From JAQVEM01 sp964556165 (GTDB lineage: Bacteria > Actinomycetota > Humimicrobiia > Humimicrobiales > Humimicrobiaceae): a DNA stretch of 12,355 nt. The stretch lies in the NCBI GenBank assembly GCA_964556165.1, contig CAZKVH010000029.1, positions 1-12,355 on the forward strand, read 5' to 3'. The translations under genes and the position numbers were made by a program. Below, one piece after another: positions 1-6,908 of this stretch (its first letter is position 1; every line of letters begins with the position of its first letter). The notes under the pieces were generated by a model that made no database searches, was not told the origin of the DNA, and saw nothing but the letters and a program-made list of their open reading frames with translations.

Positions 1-418
1 TATAATCTTTGATATGCCTTATGAAAGCATAAACCTTTCTGCAGGATAATATTTCCTTATCTTCGGTATAGAGTATGGCAGCGTTCACGTCTGCGGTGGC
101 AATATATAAGGCATCATAGAATGTCAGATTATTTTTTAATGCGATATTTATAGTTTTTTCAAGAATCTTTGAATCAGGGTAGATTATCTTCATGTTCATC
201 TTTAAAAGACTTTCTTTTATATTGGAAATGTCTTCCTGTGTTAGGGCAGGTTTTTTAAAAAAAGCATTTAAGACTTCCAGAAAAAAAAGATCAGGTACAA
301 TTATCTCTACTTCTCCTGTCAGCTTTTTTCTCTGTATGGAAAGAGCCAAATCGACATAATTCTCATCTTCATCTTTGAACCATTTTATCGCTATTGAGGC
401 ATCAAGTACTATGTTCAT
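1..418 (-). CDS. vapC: PIN-domain (VapC-like) ribonuclease toxin, 3' end outside window
   Basis: Translating the minus strand from the ATG at 418 gives 139 residues with no stop before the window edge. The protein opens with MNIVLDASIAIKWF, typical of PIN-domain toxins, which are Mg-dependent endoribonucleases. The expected acidic residues are present: D6, E48 (in LEVLNAF), D102 (in YDALYIATA) and D120 (in TEDKEIL). VapC proteins are usually about 130-140 residues, so only a few residues should be missing beyond the edge. The start lies one base after the antitoxin stop, so the two are translationally linked. The target RNA cannot be read from sequence; many VapC toxins cut tRNA or rRNA. Family membership is confident; toxicity is inferred from the pairing. 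Confidence 0.85.
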   Translation of the reverse strand, partial: MNIVLDASIAIKWFKDEDENYVDLALSIQRKKLTGEVEIIVPDLFFLEVLNAFFKKPALTQEDISNIKESLLKMNMKIIYPDSKILEKTINIALKNNLTFYDALYIATADVNAAILYTEDKEILSCRKVYAFIRHIKDY

Positions 419-419
419 A

Positions 420-698
420 TTAATGATCCCTATCCCTGGATTCCCTGATAATCTCGGAACCTTTTTTATTGTCTTTGAATGTGCCTATTTTCTGCCTGAG
501 GAGTCTCGAGGTTTCAATTGCCCACTCAATTTCTTTTCTTTTTCTCTCAAGTTCTTTTTTTTCTCTTACATCTGCAATATATGATGCAGCAGCCTCGCGG
601 ATAAGTAAGCTTTTTGTCAATCCCTCTTCGTCACAGAATTCATTTATTTCTCTGAGGATTTTTTCAGGTATGGTTATATTTATTTTTTTTGAATTCAT
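420..698 (-). CDS. Ribbon-helix-helix (CopG/Arc-type) antitoxin
   Basis: This 92-residue protein starts with a basic beta strand (KKINITIPEKIL, residues 4-15), followed by two helices around EFCDEEGLTKSLLIREAAASYI (to about residue 42). That is the ribbon-helix-helix DNA-binding fold of CopG/Arc-type antitoxins. Residues 43-92 are highly charged and mostly helical, and would be the part that wraps the toxin. It is the first gene of the pair, one base before the PIN toxin, the usual antitoxin-first order. A GGTGA ribosome binding site lies about six bases before the ATG at 698. By family precedent the toxin-antitoxin complex would repress its own promoter at 717-744. The exact antitoxin family is not certain. 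Confidence 0.8.
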   Translation of the reverse strand: MNSKKINITIPEKILREINEFCDEEGLTKSLLIREAAASYIADVREKKELERKRKEIEWAIETSRLLRQKIGTFKDNKKGSEIIRESRDRDH

Positions 699-716
699 AT
701 ATCTTCACCATTAATG

Positions 717-744
717 AGTATAATTAGTAGGTATTAAATGTCAA
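717..744 (-). promoter_or_regulatory. Promoter of the toxin-antitoxin operon
   Basis: On the minus strand, TTGACA (739-744) and TATACT (717-722) are separated by 16 bases, giving a near-consensus housekeeping promoter with a predicted start near 710, about 12 bases before the antitoxin ATG. The heptamer ATTAATG occurs at 710-716 and again at 748-754, flanking the promoter. These could be half-sites for the antitoxin, but the motif is short and AT-rich. Confidence 0.6.
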
Positions 745-900
745 GATATTAATGCCTGTATTAGTCACATTCATTATTTACAGGGTATAACCAGAGGCCT
801 ATATAGAACAGTCAACTATTAAAAACTATGTGATTATTCAAATCTTTACTGGATTTTGCTTTAAATAAAGTTATGGTAAATGAACTGATAATGGTTAATG

Positions 901-924
901 ATATGCTTGATCACCTGAGCATAT
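901..924. repeat. Short inverted repeat upstream of the lipoprotein promoter
   Basis: ATATGCT (901-907) and AGCATAT (918-924) form perfect 7-bp arms around a 10-base centre that itself contains TGATCA. It sits 27 bases upstream of the candidate -35 at 952, a place where an activator or repressor could bind. In such AT-rich sequence a 7-bp repeat can also arise by chance. Confidence 0.35.
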
Positions 925-951
925 ATATAAATTTGAAAGAAAATGTGTTTA

Positions 952-980
952 TTGTAAAATAAATATAGACAAAATAAAAT
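952..980 (+). promoter_or_regulatory. Candidate promoter of the lipoprotein gene
   Basis: TTGTAA (952-957) and TAAAAT (975-980) are 17 bases apart, which would give a transcript start near 987, about 42 bases before the ATG at 1029. The AT-rich context makes false matches likely. Confidence 0.4.
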
Positions 981-1028
981 TTTCTATTGTGTTGTAGTAT
1001 TTATTATTTTTTTTAATTAAGTATCCTG

Positions 1029-2000
1029 ATGAATACAATTAATATTTTGAAACATCTGGTTATTATTTTACTCTGCTATATGGTTGCGAGCATTTCAATT
1101 ATTGGTTGTTCTGTAGGCCAGACTGAAACTTTTGACCCAAGGCCCGCTCTCATGGAAAATGAAATAGAATTTAGCAACATTACCACAGGCAAAATAAGCA
1201 ATTCATACTATACTGCCTGCATCATTAAAAATAAGACAGACAAACTCTATGATTTTCATGTTGATTTTCTTTACTATGGCCCGGGTAACAGGCTGCTAGG
1301 AGTAAACCAGACAATAGTCCAGGGGTTTTATCCCGGAATGGAAAGAATATTATTTAACCTTGGTGCCGATGACTATACCGGGGCTAACCCTGTAGAAGCC
1401 AGGGTTGTAAATATTATAAAATCTGAGAGAAGCAGTATTACTCCCAATTTCAAATTTGACAATCTTTCTGTGTACCATCATGAGTTTGGTACTGAAGTCT
1501 TTGGTGAAGTAACCAACCTGGATGAAATGCAGTACTCGATTATACTTCTGGCAGTAATATATGACAGGAATGGTAATCCCATTGAAGCAAATATTCATGG
1601 TGTAGATAACTTATATCCTGGTGAAACACGCATATTCTCTGCTCCATTGCTGGATAAAATAGAATCAGATAAATGTCAGGTATATCTTGACTCTATTACT
1701 TCTGTAATTCCTGCACAAAAACAGGCGAACATCACATTCTCGAATAAAGAAGTAAATTATGATAGTAATAGCAACCGGGGCAGCCTAATATTTGATGTCA
1801 TCAATAATGATACATGCAGGTATCAAAATATTGATTTAGTGGTTGGATTTTATAGTCAGGGAAAGCTCCTCTATGTAAGAGAAGATTATATCCATGATAT
1901 TGGGCCTGGTGAAACCTTTCATTTTGACCAGAGAATATTGGAGGGTGACTGGACTGAAAAGGAAGTTAAAATAAATATAAATGGCTATTCAATTGATTAA
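1029..2000 (+). CDS. Lipoprotein with three tandem beta-rich repeat domains, function unknown
   Basis: The 323-residue protein has a hydrophobic signal (residues 9-26) ending in a lipobox, IIGC, with lipid-acceptor Cys27, so the mature protein should be anchored on the outer face of the cytoplasmic membrane. The rest contains three similar units at about 45-127, 141-224 and 235-320. Each opens with a short strand (IEFSN, FKFDN, ITFSN), continues with a G-x-V/I-x-N-type strand, then a hydrophobic strand leading to a G-N or G-K turn (GPGNRLL, DRNGNPI, SQGKLLY), and ends with an aromatic or hydrophobic residue, then PG-E (FYPGMER, LYPGETR, IGPGETF). This resembles FxLyD-type extracytoplasmic domains; that assignment is from memory. 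The ribosome binding site is weak. The role is unknown; adhesion or ligand binding is a guess. No functional partner is adjacent. Confidence 0.75.
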   Translation: MNTINILKHLVIILLCYMVASISIIGCSVGQTETFDPRPALMENEIEFSNITTGKISNSYYTACIIKNKTDKLYDFHVDFLYYGPGNRLLGVNQTIVQGFYPGMERILFNLGADDYTGANPVEARVVNIIKSERSSITPNFKFDNLSVYHHEFGTEVFGEVTNLDEMQYSIILLAVIYDRNGNPIEANIHGVDNLYPGETRIFSAPLLDKIESDKCQVYLDSITSVIPAQKQANITFSNKEVNYDSNSNRGSLIFDVINNDTCRYQNIDLVVGFYSQGKLLYVREDYIHDIGPGETFHFDQRILEGDWTEKEVKININGYSID

Positions 2001-2127
2001 AAAACTTAGAAATCTTCAGCTCTTTTTTTAACAGTTTATTCTTATTATAATACCCCGAATCAGTCTGTAACTCTATATTCTTTATATCACGGTAATATGT
2101 TTTTACATATTCATACATACGTATATA

Positions 2128-2156
2128 TTGATAATTTTGCAATTGTGCATTAAAAT
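2128..2156 (+). promoter_or_regulatory. Promoter of the NSS transporter operon
   Basis: TTGATA (2128-2133) and TAAAAT (2151-2156) are separated by exactly 17 bases. Transcription would begin near 2163 and leave a leader of about 168 bases before the ATG at 2331. The -10 box lies inside an inverted repeat, so a repressor bound there would block the polymerase. Confidence 0.6.
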
Positions 2157-2179
2157 AGCACTAATTTATTGCTATTTTA
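2151..2179. repeat. Inverted repeat over the -10 box, candidate operator
   Basis: TAAAATAGCA (2151-2160) and TGCTATTTTA (2170-2179) are perfect 10-bp complementary arms around a 9-base centre. The left arm contains the predicted -10 box and the centre contains the predicted start. This placement favours a DNA operator for a dimeric repressor over an RNA hairpin, because the left arm would not be transcribed from this promoter. No regulator gene lies beside it. Confidence 0.55.
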
Positions 2180-2253
2180 TACCATAGCTTTGATCTGGCA
2201 ATAATGTGAATTAAATTTATTATTTCTAAAATGAAGGATAGGAGGTGTGCTTA

Positions 2254-2280
2254 TTGGTAATTTTTTCTCTGGTCAAATGA
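2254..2280 (+). CDS. Possible 8-codon leader peptide before the transporter
   Basis: A consensus GGAGG at 2241-2245 is followed after eight bases by a TTG that opens the frame MVIFSLVK and stops at 2278-2280. An in-frame GTG at 2245 is another possible start but overlaps the binding site. The peptide is rich in branched and aromatic residues. It may be a regulatory leader peptide, or the binding site may be a remnant or chance match. No alternative RNA structure was found to make a complete attenuation mechanism. Confidence 0.25.
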   Translation: MVIFSLVK

Positions 2281-2330
2281 GTCTTTAAAAATCAAAAAAA
2301 GATTAATTGGGAGGAGGGAAAAGAAAACTA

Positions 2331-3848
2331 ATGGAAGTAAAAAGAGAAAGGTGGAGCAGCAGGTTTTTATTTATAATGGCAGCTATGGGCTCCGCAATCG
2401 GGCTGGGCAATGTCTGGCGCTTTCCTTACGTAGCATATGAATACGGGGGAGGCGCTTTTCTTTTTGCCTGGGTTATTGGACTTCTCGTGCTTGGAATACC
2501 ATGGCTAACGATGGAATTAGGTATGGGAAGATATTTTCAGAAAGGTGCACCAGGAGTATTCAGAGGTATAGGTAAAAAGTGGGAATGGGTTGGATGGTGG
2601 CCTGTTTTTGTTGCTTTTTTGATAGTTGCTTACTACACTGTCGTTATGGCATGGTCATTAAGGTATGCCATTGATTCACTGACAATGGCGTGGGGGACCG
2701 GGCAGGCTGCTGCCGAGAGTACAGCTGGACATTTTTATGAAAAAGTATTGCAGATTTCATCAGGTCCTGCTGAATTTGGGTCGCAGGTATGGTCTACTCT
2801 GGGTATATTAGCTGTTATATGGATTATTTTGTTTCTTATAATGTTTAAGGGTGCAGGTGTTATAGGTAAGGTTGCTGTATGGACTGTGGCTATCCCCTGG
2901 GTTTTGCTTATAGTGTTGTTTATCCGGGGAATTACTCTTCCAGGTGCAATTGAAGGTCTTAATTATTATCTCACAACTGATTTTTCTGAACTAAGTCAGG
3001 GCGGAGTATGGTTTGCTGCCTTCAGCCAGGTCGCATTTTCCCTTTCTGTAGGCATGGCAGGTATGTTTGCCTATGGAAGTTTTGTGGCTAGAAAAGCTGA
3101 TATAAATAATAATGCAGCTATAACCACGCTGGCTGATAGTGCTACTGCATTTTTTGCAGGATTTGCAGTATTCAGCATAGTAGGGTTCTTAATGCAAGCA
3201 TTATCTATTTCCGCCACCGAGGTAGCTGCTTCAGGACTGGGACTGGCCTTTTTAACCTTCCCTGCAGCTATATCGATGATGCCTGCAATGAATGGATTCA
3301 TAGGCGTGGCTTTCTTCTTAACCCTTTTCTTCCTGGGTATAGACTCAGCATTCTTCCTCGCACACGGCGGCGTTGCTGCGCCTCTGAGGGATAAATTCGG
3401 CTGGAGTTTAGCTAAATCTACCCTGATTGTATGTATTGCAGGATTCTTACTGGGTATGCTATTTACTACTCAGGCAGGATTATACTGGTTAGATATTGTA
3501 GATAAGGCAGTTTCCTTCTACGGACTGCTGATTACAGGTTTTCTGGCATGTATAGTAGTTGGCTGGGTATTTGGAGCCAGAAAAATACGGGAGCATTTAA
3601 ATGCTACATCAGATTTCAAAGTTGGTGCATGGTGGGAATGGGCAGTAAAAGTAATTGTTCCTGCTTTAATACTTTTTGTGGTTATCTATGGTGGATTTAT
3701 GTCTGATATCCCGGAAGCCTATGGAGGATATAAGATCGGTCCAATAAATGGTTCACATATAATATGGATTATACTCGGTGTAACCCTCATATTGAGCTTT
3801 GTACTCCAGTCAATTAAAACTAAAGAAACCGGGGGAGGGGAAAAATGA
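2331..3848 (+). CDS. Sodium-dependent transporter of the NSS (SNF, LeuT-fold) family
   Basis: The 505-residue protein matches NSS symporters, which use the sodium gradient to import amino acids or related compounds across the cytoplasmic membrane. The broken TM1 motif is intact (GSAIGLGNVWRFPY, residues 20-33), followed by GGGAF and the GIPW-x4-ELGMGRY signature. TM3 carries AYYTVVMAW, with the paired tyrosines near 101-102 expected at the substrate site. TM6 has FSLSVGMAGMFAYGSF, and TM8 has GIDSAFF with D338-S339 at the position of the second sodium site, Asp as in animal members. About 12 membrane helices are visible, the last near residues 475-495. The ATG at 2331 is preferred over an in-frame TTG at 2307 because the GGGAGGAGGG binding site (2309-2318) lies inside that extension. 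The substrate is unknown; the small downstream partner points to methionine or alanine-like neutral amino acids. Confidence 0.93.
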   Translation: MEVKRERWSSRFLFIMAAMGSAIGLGNVWRFPYVAYEYGGGAFLFAWVIGLLVLGIPWLTMELGMGRYFQKGAPGVFRGIGKKWEWVGWWPVFVAFLIVAYYTVVMAWSLRYAIDSLTMAWGTGQAAAESTAGHFYEKVLQISSGPAEFGSQVWSTLGILAVIWIILFLIMFKGAGVIGKVAVWTVAIPWVLLIVLFIRGITLPGAIEGLNYYLTTDFSELSQGGVWFAAFSQVAFSLSVGMAGMFAYGSFVARKADINNNAAITTLADSATAFFAGFAVFSIVGFLMQALSISATEVAASGLGLAFLTFPAAISMMPAMNGFIGVAFFLTLFFLGIDSAFFLAHGGVAAPLRDKFGWSLAKSTLIVCIAGFLLGMLFTTQAGLYWLDIVDKAVSFYGLLITGFLACIVVGWVFGARKIREHLNATSDFKVGAWWEWAVKVIVPALILFVVIYGGFMSDIPEAYGGYKIGPINGSHIIWIILGVTLILSFVLQSIKTKETGGGEK

Positions 3849-3952
3849 ATGTATCTGCAATAATATCTACTGTAGTAGTCTGGTTAATAATCATTGTTGG
3901 TATGGTCTTGTGTTTTACACGAATTGGCAAAGGTGGTAAATGGGAGGATTAG
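3845..3952 (+). CDS. 35-residue MetS-type small subunit of the NSS transporter
   Basis: The ATG overlaps the transporter stop codon (ATGA at 3845-3848) and follows a strong purine-rich binding site (GGGGGAGGGG, 3831-3840), so it should be translated by coupling. The product, MNVSAIISTVVVWLIIIVGM followed by a basic tail and ending in KWED, has one membrane helix (about residues 4-24). In Corynebacterium glutamicum the NSS transporter MetP needs a small single-helix partner, MetS, and similar tiny subunits are annotated beside other bacterial NSS genes. Position, size and topology fit that family; the function is inferred by analogy. Confidence 0.8.
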   Translation: MNVSAIISTVVVWLIIIVGMVLCFTRIGKGGKWED

Positions 3953-3980
3953 GATTACCATTAATTTGAGCGAATGATTT

Positions 3981-4018
3981 GAACCGCCCTGCCCTGAAAA
4001 GCAGGACGGTTCTATTTT
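3981..4018 (+). terminator. Intrinsic terminator of the transporter operon
   Basis: GAACCGCCCTGC (3981-3992) pairs with GCAGGACGGTTC (4001-4012) with one mismatch in twelve pairs, around an 8-base loop, and is followed by TATTTT. It lies 28 bases after the small-subunit stop and is the strongest plus-strand terminator in the window. Confidence 0.85.
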
Positions 4019-4174
4019 CAACTGTTTTTCTGTTTGCCTGTCTATTAAATTGATTAAGTATCATGTGAGGCATGGTATTATTAAAAAATTACATTCATTT
4101 TAAATTAACCGGCAGTCTTCCATGTTAAGTTGCCTGATTATAAAAAAGAAAATTCAACACACGCATTAAATCCC

Positions 4175-4203
4175 TTGACAACTACCCTTAATAGTAATAG
4201 TGT
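4175..4203 (+). promoter_or_regulatory. Promoter of the tetR/ABC exporter operon
   Basis: A perfect -35 TTGACA (4175-4180) is followed after 17 bases by TAGTGT (4198-4203), a weak -10 that keeps the most conserved T, A and final T. A perfect TATAAT also exists at 4239-4244, but its -35 counterpart is poor and its start would fall at the ribosome binding site. In either case the paired palindromes at 4203-4236 overlap the polymerase footprint, implying repression. Confidence 0.55.
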
Positions 4204-4236
4204 ATGACTAAGTAGTCATATGACTATGAAGTCATA
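4203..4236. promoter_or_regulatory. Two overlapping TetR-type operators
   Basis: The motif TATGACT-N4-AGTCATA occurs twice, at 4203-4220 and 4219-4236, each with perfect 7-bp arms. The second copy starts 16 bases after the first and shares its TA. The site begins 27 bases before the TetR start codon and adjoins the promoter. Autoregulation by the product of 4263-4913 is the natural reading. Two dimers bound on partly overlapping sites is a known arrangement in this family, for example QacR. Confidence 0.8.
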
Positions 4237-4262
4237 TCTATAATTTACGAAGGGGAAGCCAG

Positions 4263-4913
4263 ATGCCTAAAGAAACATTTATAAACCTCCCTGATGGGAA
4301 AAGGCAGCTAATAGAAAAAGAGGCAATCCATGAATTTGCTGTATCTGGCTATGATAAAGCCAGTATTAGCAGGATTGTTGAGAGATGCAGAATTGCAAAA
4401 GGTAGCTTCTATCAGTATTTTGATGATAAAAGGGATTTGTTTTTATATCTAATAAATAGAGTAAGCGAAAAAAAACTTGAATTTATGTCATCTGTTCTAC
4501 AGAATCAGAATCAGTATGATTTTTTTACGCTCAACAGGGAATTATTTATTGCAGGGCTTAAATTCGCAGAAAAGAATCCCGAATTAATCCTTATGGCTAA
4601 CTGGCTTTTTAAAAGTAGAGGGCACCCGGTTTACAATGAAATTATTGGTGTGGGATTACAAAATGCCCAGAATGTCTATAAAAAACTTTTAAGGTATGCA
4701 ATATCAAGAGGTGAGGTCAGGGGTAATATAGACCTGGATTTTGTAAGTCATATGATTTCTTCTATGAATTTTAGCATAGTGGAGTACTACTTTCAGAATA
4801 TAAAAAAGGGGAAAGCTAATTTGCAGAAGATAGACGAAGGCATAATTAAGTTAGTGGATTTATTTATTGATTTTATAAAAAATGGTATCGGGACACACAG
4901 GAAGGACACTTAA
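4263..4913 (+). CDS. TetR/AcrR family transcriptional regulator
   Basis: The 216-residue protein has an N-terminal TetR helix-turn-helix: IEKEAIHEFAVSGYDKASISRIVERCRIAKGSFYQYFDDKRDLF (residues 17-60), with recognition helix IAKGSFYQYF and the family-typical phenylalanine-to-KRDL boundary. The all-helical C-terminal half, from about residue 65, would form the dimer and ligand pocket and is not conserved enough to predict a ligand. It is the first gene of an operon with an ABC exporter, 17 bases before the ATPase, and lies directly behind two perfect palindromes. It most likely represses its own operon until the exporter's substrate or a related signal binds. The binding site AAGGGGAAG lies just before the ATG. 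Confidence 0.92.
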   Translation: MPKETFINLPDGKRQLIEKEAIHEFAVSGYDKASISRIVERCRIAKGSFYQYFDDKRDLFLYLINRVSEKKLEFMSSVLQNQNQYDFFTLNRELFIAGLKFAEKNPELILMANWLFKSRGHPVYNEIIGVGLQNAQNVYKKLLRYAISRGEVRGNIDLDFVSHMISSMNFSIVEYYFQNIKKGKANLQKIDEGIIKLVDLFIDFIKNGIGTHRKDT

Positions 4914-4930
4914 GAAGGGAGACAATAACA

Positions 4931-5785
4931 ATGATTAAAGTAGAGGGACTTTATCATTCTTATACCAGGGATGAGAATTTCGCACTGAAGGATGTAAATT
5001 TTGAAGTGAGAGAAGGCGAGATTTTTGGTTTTCTCGGACCATCAGGCGCAGGAAAATCAACGACACAGGGAATACTGACGGGCCTTTTGCAGCTTCAAAA
5101 AGGTAATGTAACTGTTGCCGGTTATGATATTAGAAATATTGAAAGAAAAATGTTTAATAAAATAGGCATGTCATTCGAGCAGTCCAACGTATATAGCAAA
5201 ATGACAGCTCTGGAGAACCTGGTTTTTTATAGCAAATTATTTGATGTTAAAACACGTGACCCTCTGGAATTAATTAAATTAGTGGGTCTGGGTGGCAAGG
5301 AGAATATAAGGACAGGCGAGTTCTCGAAGGGAATGAAGCACAGGCTTACATTTGCAAGGTCTATGATTAACAACCCGAGCATGTGGTTTCTTGATGAACC
5401 TACTACGGGGCTTGACCCTGCTATAGCTGCAGGCATTAAAGACATAATAAAGGAACGTAATAGTAAAGGAGTAACAATTTTTTTAACCACTCATAACATG
5501 TTCATTGCCGATGAATTATGCAACCGGGTCGGCTTTATTGTTGACGGGGTAATAAAGCTAATAGATTCGCCTAAAAATCTAAAGCTTAAATACGGGAAAA
5601 AGCTGGTAGAAGTGGAGTATGTTACAGACGGTGGAGTGAAAAAGGAAACTTTCTCGACTATAATACAGAAGGATAAGGATACTTTAAATAAAGTCATATC
5701 GGAAAATGAAATCATTACAATGCACACAAAAGAGGCGACGCTTGAGGAAATCTTTATAAAAGTCACCGGAAGGGGGCTTGTCTGA
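4931..5785 (+). CDS. ABC exporter ATP-binding protein (DrrA/CcmA type)
   Basis: The 284-residue nucleotide-binding protein has a complete ATPase set: Walker A GPSGAGKST (36-44), Q-loop Gln84, signature FSKGM (131-135), Walker B MWFLDE with catalytic Glu156, D-loop GLDP and switch His188. The FSKGM form of the signature is common in ABC-2 exporters that partner separate permeases, where YSKGM or FSKGM replaces LSGGQ. Residues from about 225 form a short C-terminal extension ending in TLEEIFIKVTGRG, also typical of that group. It should drive export through the two permeases that follow, the first of which starts one base after its stop. The substrate is unknown; the TetR partner suggests a toxic compound, drug, peptide or lipid. 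Confidence 0.93.
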   Translation: MIKVEGLYHSYTRDENFALKDVNFEVREGEIFGFLGPSGAGKSTTQGILTGLLQLQKGNVTVAGYDIRNIERKMFNKIGMSFEQSNVYSKMTALENLVFYSKLFDVKTRDPLELIKLVGLGGKENIRTGEFSKGMKHRLTFARSMINNPSMWFLDEPTTGLDPAIAAGIKDIIKERNSKGVTIFLTTHNMFIADELCNRVGFIVDGVIKLIDSPKNLKLKYGKKLVEVEYVTDGGVKKETFSTIIQKDKDTLNKVISENEIITMHTKEATLEEIFIKVTGRGLV

Positions 5786-5786
5786 T

Positions 5787-6896
5787 ATGAAACTGCTGAT
5801 TAGCTTCAAAAAAGAACTTATTCTTGCCTCGAGGAGTTTTTACTTTTATATAGAGCTGGGATTTGCACTGGTAATTCTTGCAGTTTTATTACTCGCTGTT
5901 CCGGAAAATTTTAGCACCACCACAGCCCAGTATATTTATATTGACCTTCCTCAGGAGATAAAAGATATATATGTGGATGAAATGCTTAAAACCGAGCCAG
6001 GCATGGAATCGGAAATGGTTGAGGTAGAAGCTGGTGGGAGTGTTTATGAAGCGCAGCTTATTAGGACCGAGGGAGAGGAAATTTATCTTGTTGATAGTGA
6101 AAAAGCAGTTAAAGAACTTGCGTATGAAAGGAGGAATCCAGGTGCTGTTATCGGAATGGATAGTGATAATCAGCTTGATTTTAAGTATTATCTGCAGGGA
6201 TATGAGTCCACACGTTTAAAAAATTTAATATCAATAATGTTTAATAAGGATGCGGGTACCCTGGAAAAGTTAATGGAGAGCCAGGAAGTTCGCTACCTGA
6301 CAACAGGCTATGAACCTATAAACGATAGGGAAAATACCATCCCCCCTATAATTTCATTCAGCAGCGGTCTCATGGGAATGTTTATCCTGGCTTCTTATAT
6401 ATTCCTTGATAAAAAGGAGGATGTCATAAAAGCGTATGCGTTAACGGCATCTCCAATATGGCAGTATCTTCTGAGTAAGATTTTTGTGGTTTCGCTTACT
6501 TCTGTAATCTCTGGACTAATTATCACCATGCCTGTTATTGGATTCAGGATAAACTACGGACTGGTGCTCCTGCTACTGCTTACAGCCGGTTTCTTCTCAT
6601 CCTCGCTGGGGCTACTTATTGCCAGCTTTTATGATGATTTAATGAAGGCTTTTGGTATTGTTTATCTGCTTGTGATACTGCTTATGGTCCCGGCGATAGC
6701 ATATTTTATATCTGGATGGAACCCTTTCTGGGTAAAACTAATACCAACATATCCTTTGATGCAGGGGTTTAAGGAAATTATTCTGCCTGAAGGTAGTATA
6801 GTATATCCGTTACTTACAAGTGCTGGATTCCTTGCTGCTGGAGTTATACTTTTTGCTTTTACGAACATCAGGTTCAAGAAAACACTGAGTGTATAG
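5787..6896 (+). CDS. ABC-2 type exporter permease, first subunit
   Basis: The 369-residue protein has the ABC-2 exporter layout: one N-terminal membrane helix (about 19-39), a long extracytoplasmic domain (about 40-184), then five helices (about 185-207, 230-250, 258-281, 290-309, 341-359). The segment YALTASPIWQYLLSKI after TM2 matches the conserved cytoplasmic loop that contacts the ATPase. An in-frame TTG at 5778 would add three residues inside the ATPase gene, but the ATG at 5787 is better spaced from GGAAGGGGG (5768-5776). Together with the next gene it probably forms a heterodimeric channel powered by the upstream ATPase. Confidence 0.88.
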   Translation: MKLLISFKKELILASRSFYFYIELGFALVILAVLLLAVPENFSTTTAQYIYIDLPQEIKDIYVDEMLKTEPGMESEMVEVEAGGSVYEAQLIRTEGEEIYLVDSEKAVKELAYERRNPGAVIGMDSDNQLDFKYYLQGYESTRLKNLISIMFNKDAGTLEKLMESQEVRYLTTGYEPINDRENTIPPIISFSSGLMGMFILASYIFLDKKEDVIKAYALTASPIWQYLLSKIFVVSLTSVISGLIITMPVIGFRINYGLVLLLLLTAGFFSSSLGLLIASFYDDLMKAFGIVYLLVILLMVPAIAYFISGWNPFWVKLIPTYPLMQGFKEIILPEGSIVYPLLTSAGFLAAGVILFAFTNIRFKKTLSV

Positions 6897-6908
6897 GGAG
6901 GAGTGGCT

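Larger units (their letters stand above)
699..1028. other. Non-coding stretch between the toxin-antitoxin pair and the lipoprotein
   Basis: This very AT-rich spacer between divergent genes holds the toxin-antitoxin promoter, a short inverted repeat at 901-924 and a candidate promoter for the lipoprotein at 952-980. No open frame with a ribosome binding site and no stable GC-rich hairpin was seen in the rest. Confidence 0.6.
2001..2330. other. Non-coding region carrying the transporter promoter and leader
   Basis: The region holds a strong promoter match at 2128-2156, an inverted repeat across its -10 box and start point (2151-2179), and a leader of about 170 bases containing one tiny candidate reading frame (2254-2280). 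No clear terminator for the lipoprotein gene was found, although the AT-rich hairpin at 2151-2179, followed by few T residues, could work weakly as one. Confidence 0.6.
4019..4262. other. Upstream region of the TetR/ABC operon
   Basis: Apart from the promoter elements and tandem palindromes from 4175 onward, the AT-rich sequence between 4019 and 4174 shows no reading frame with a binding site, no convincing hairpin and no repeat. Confidence 0.5.

Noticed and set aside
375..714. Plus-strand frames opposite the antitoxin and toxin
   Set aside because: They are antisense to convincing RHH and PIN proteins, with phenylalanine- and serine-rich products typical of shadow frames.
2307..2330. In-frame TTG start adding eight residues to the NSS transporter
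   Set aside because: The extension consists largely of the ribosome binding site sequence, and family similarity begins after the ATG at 2331.
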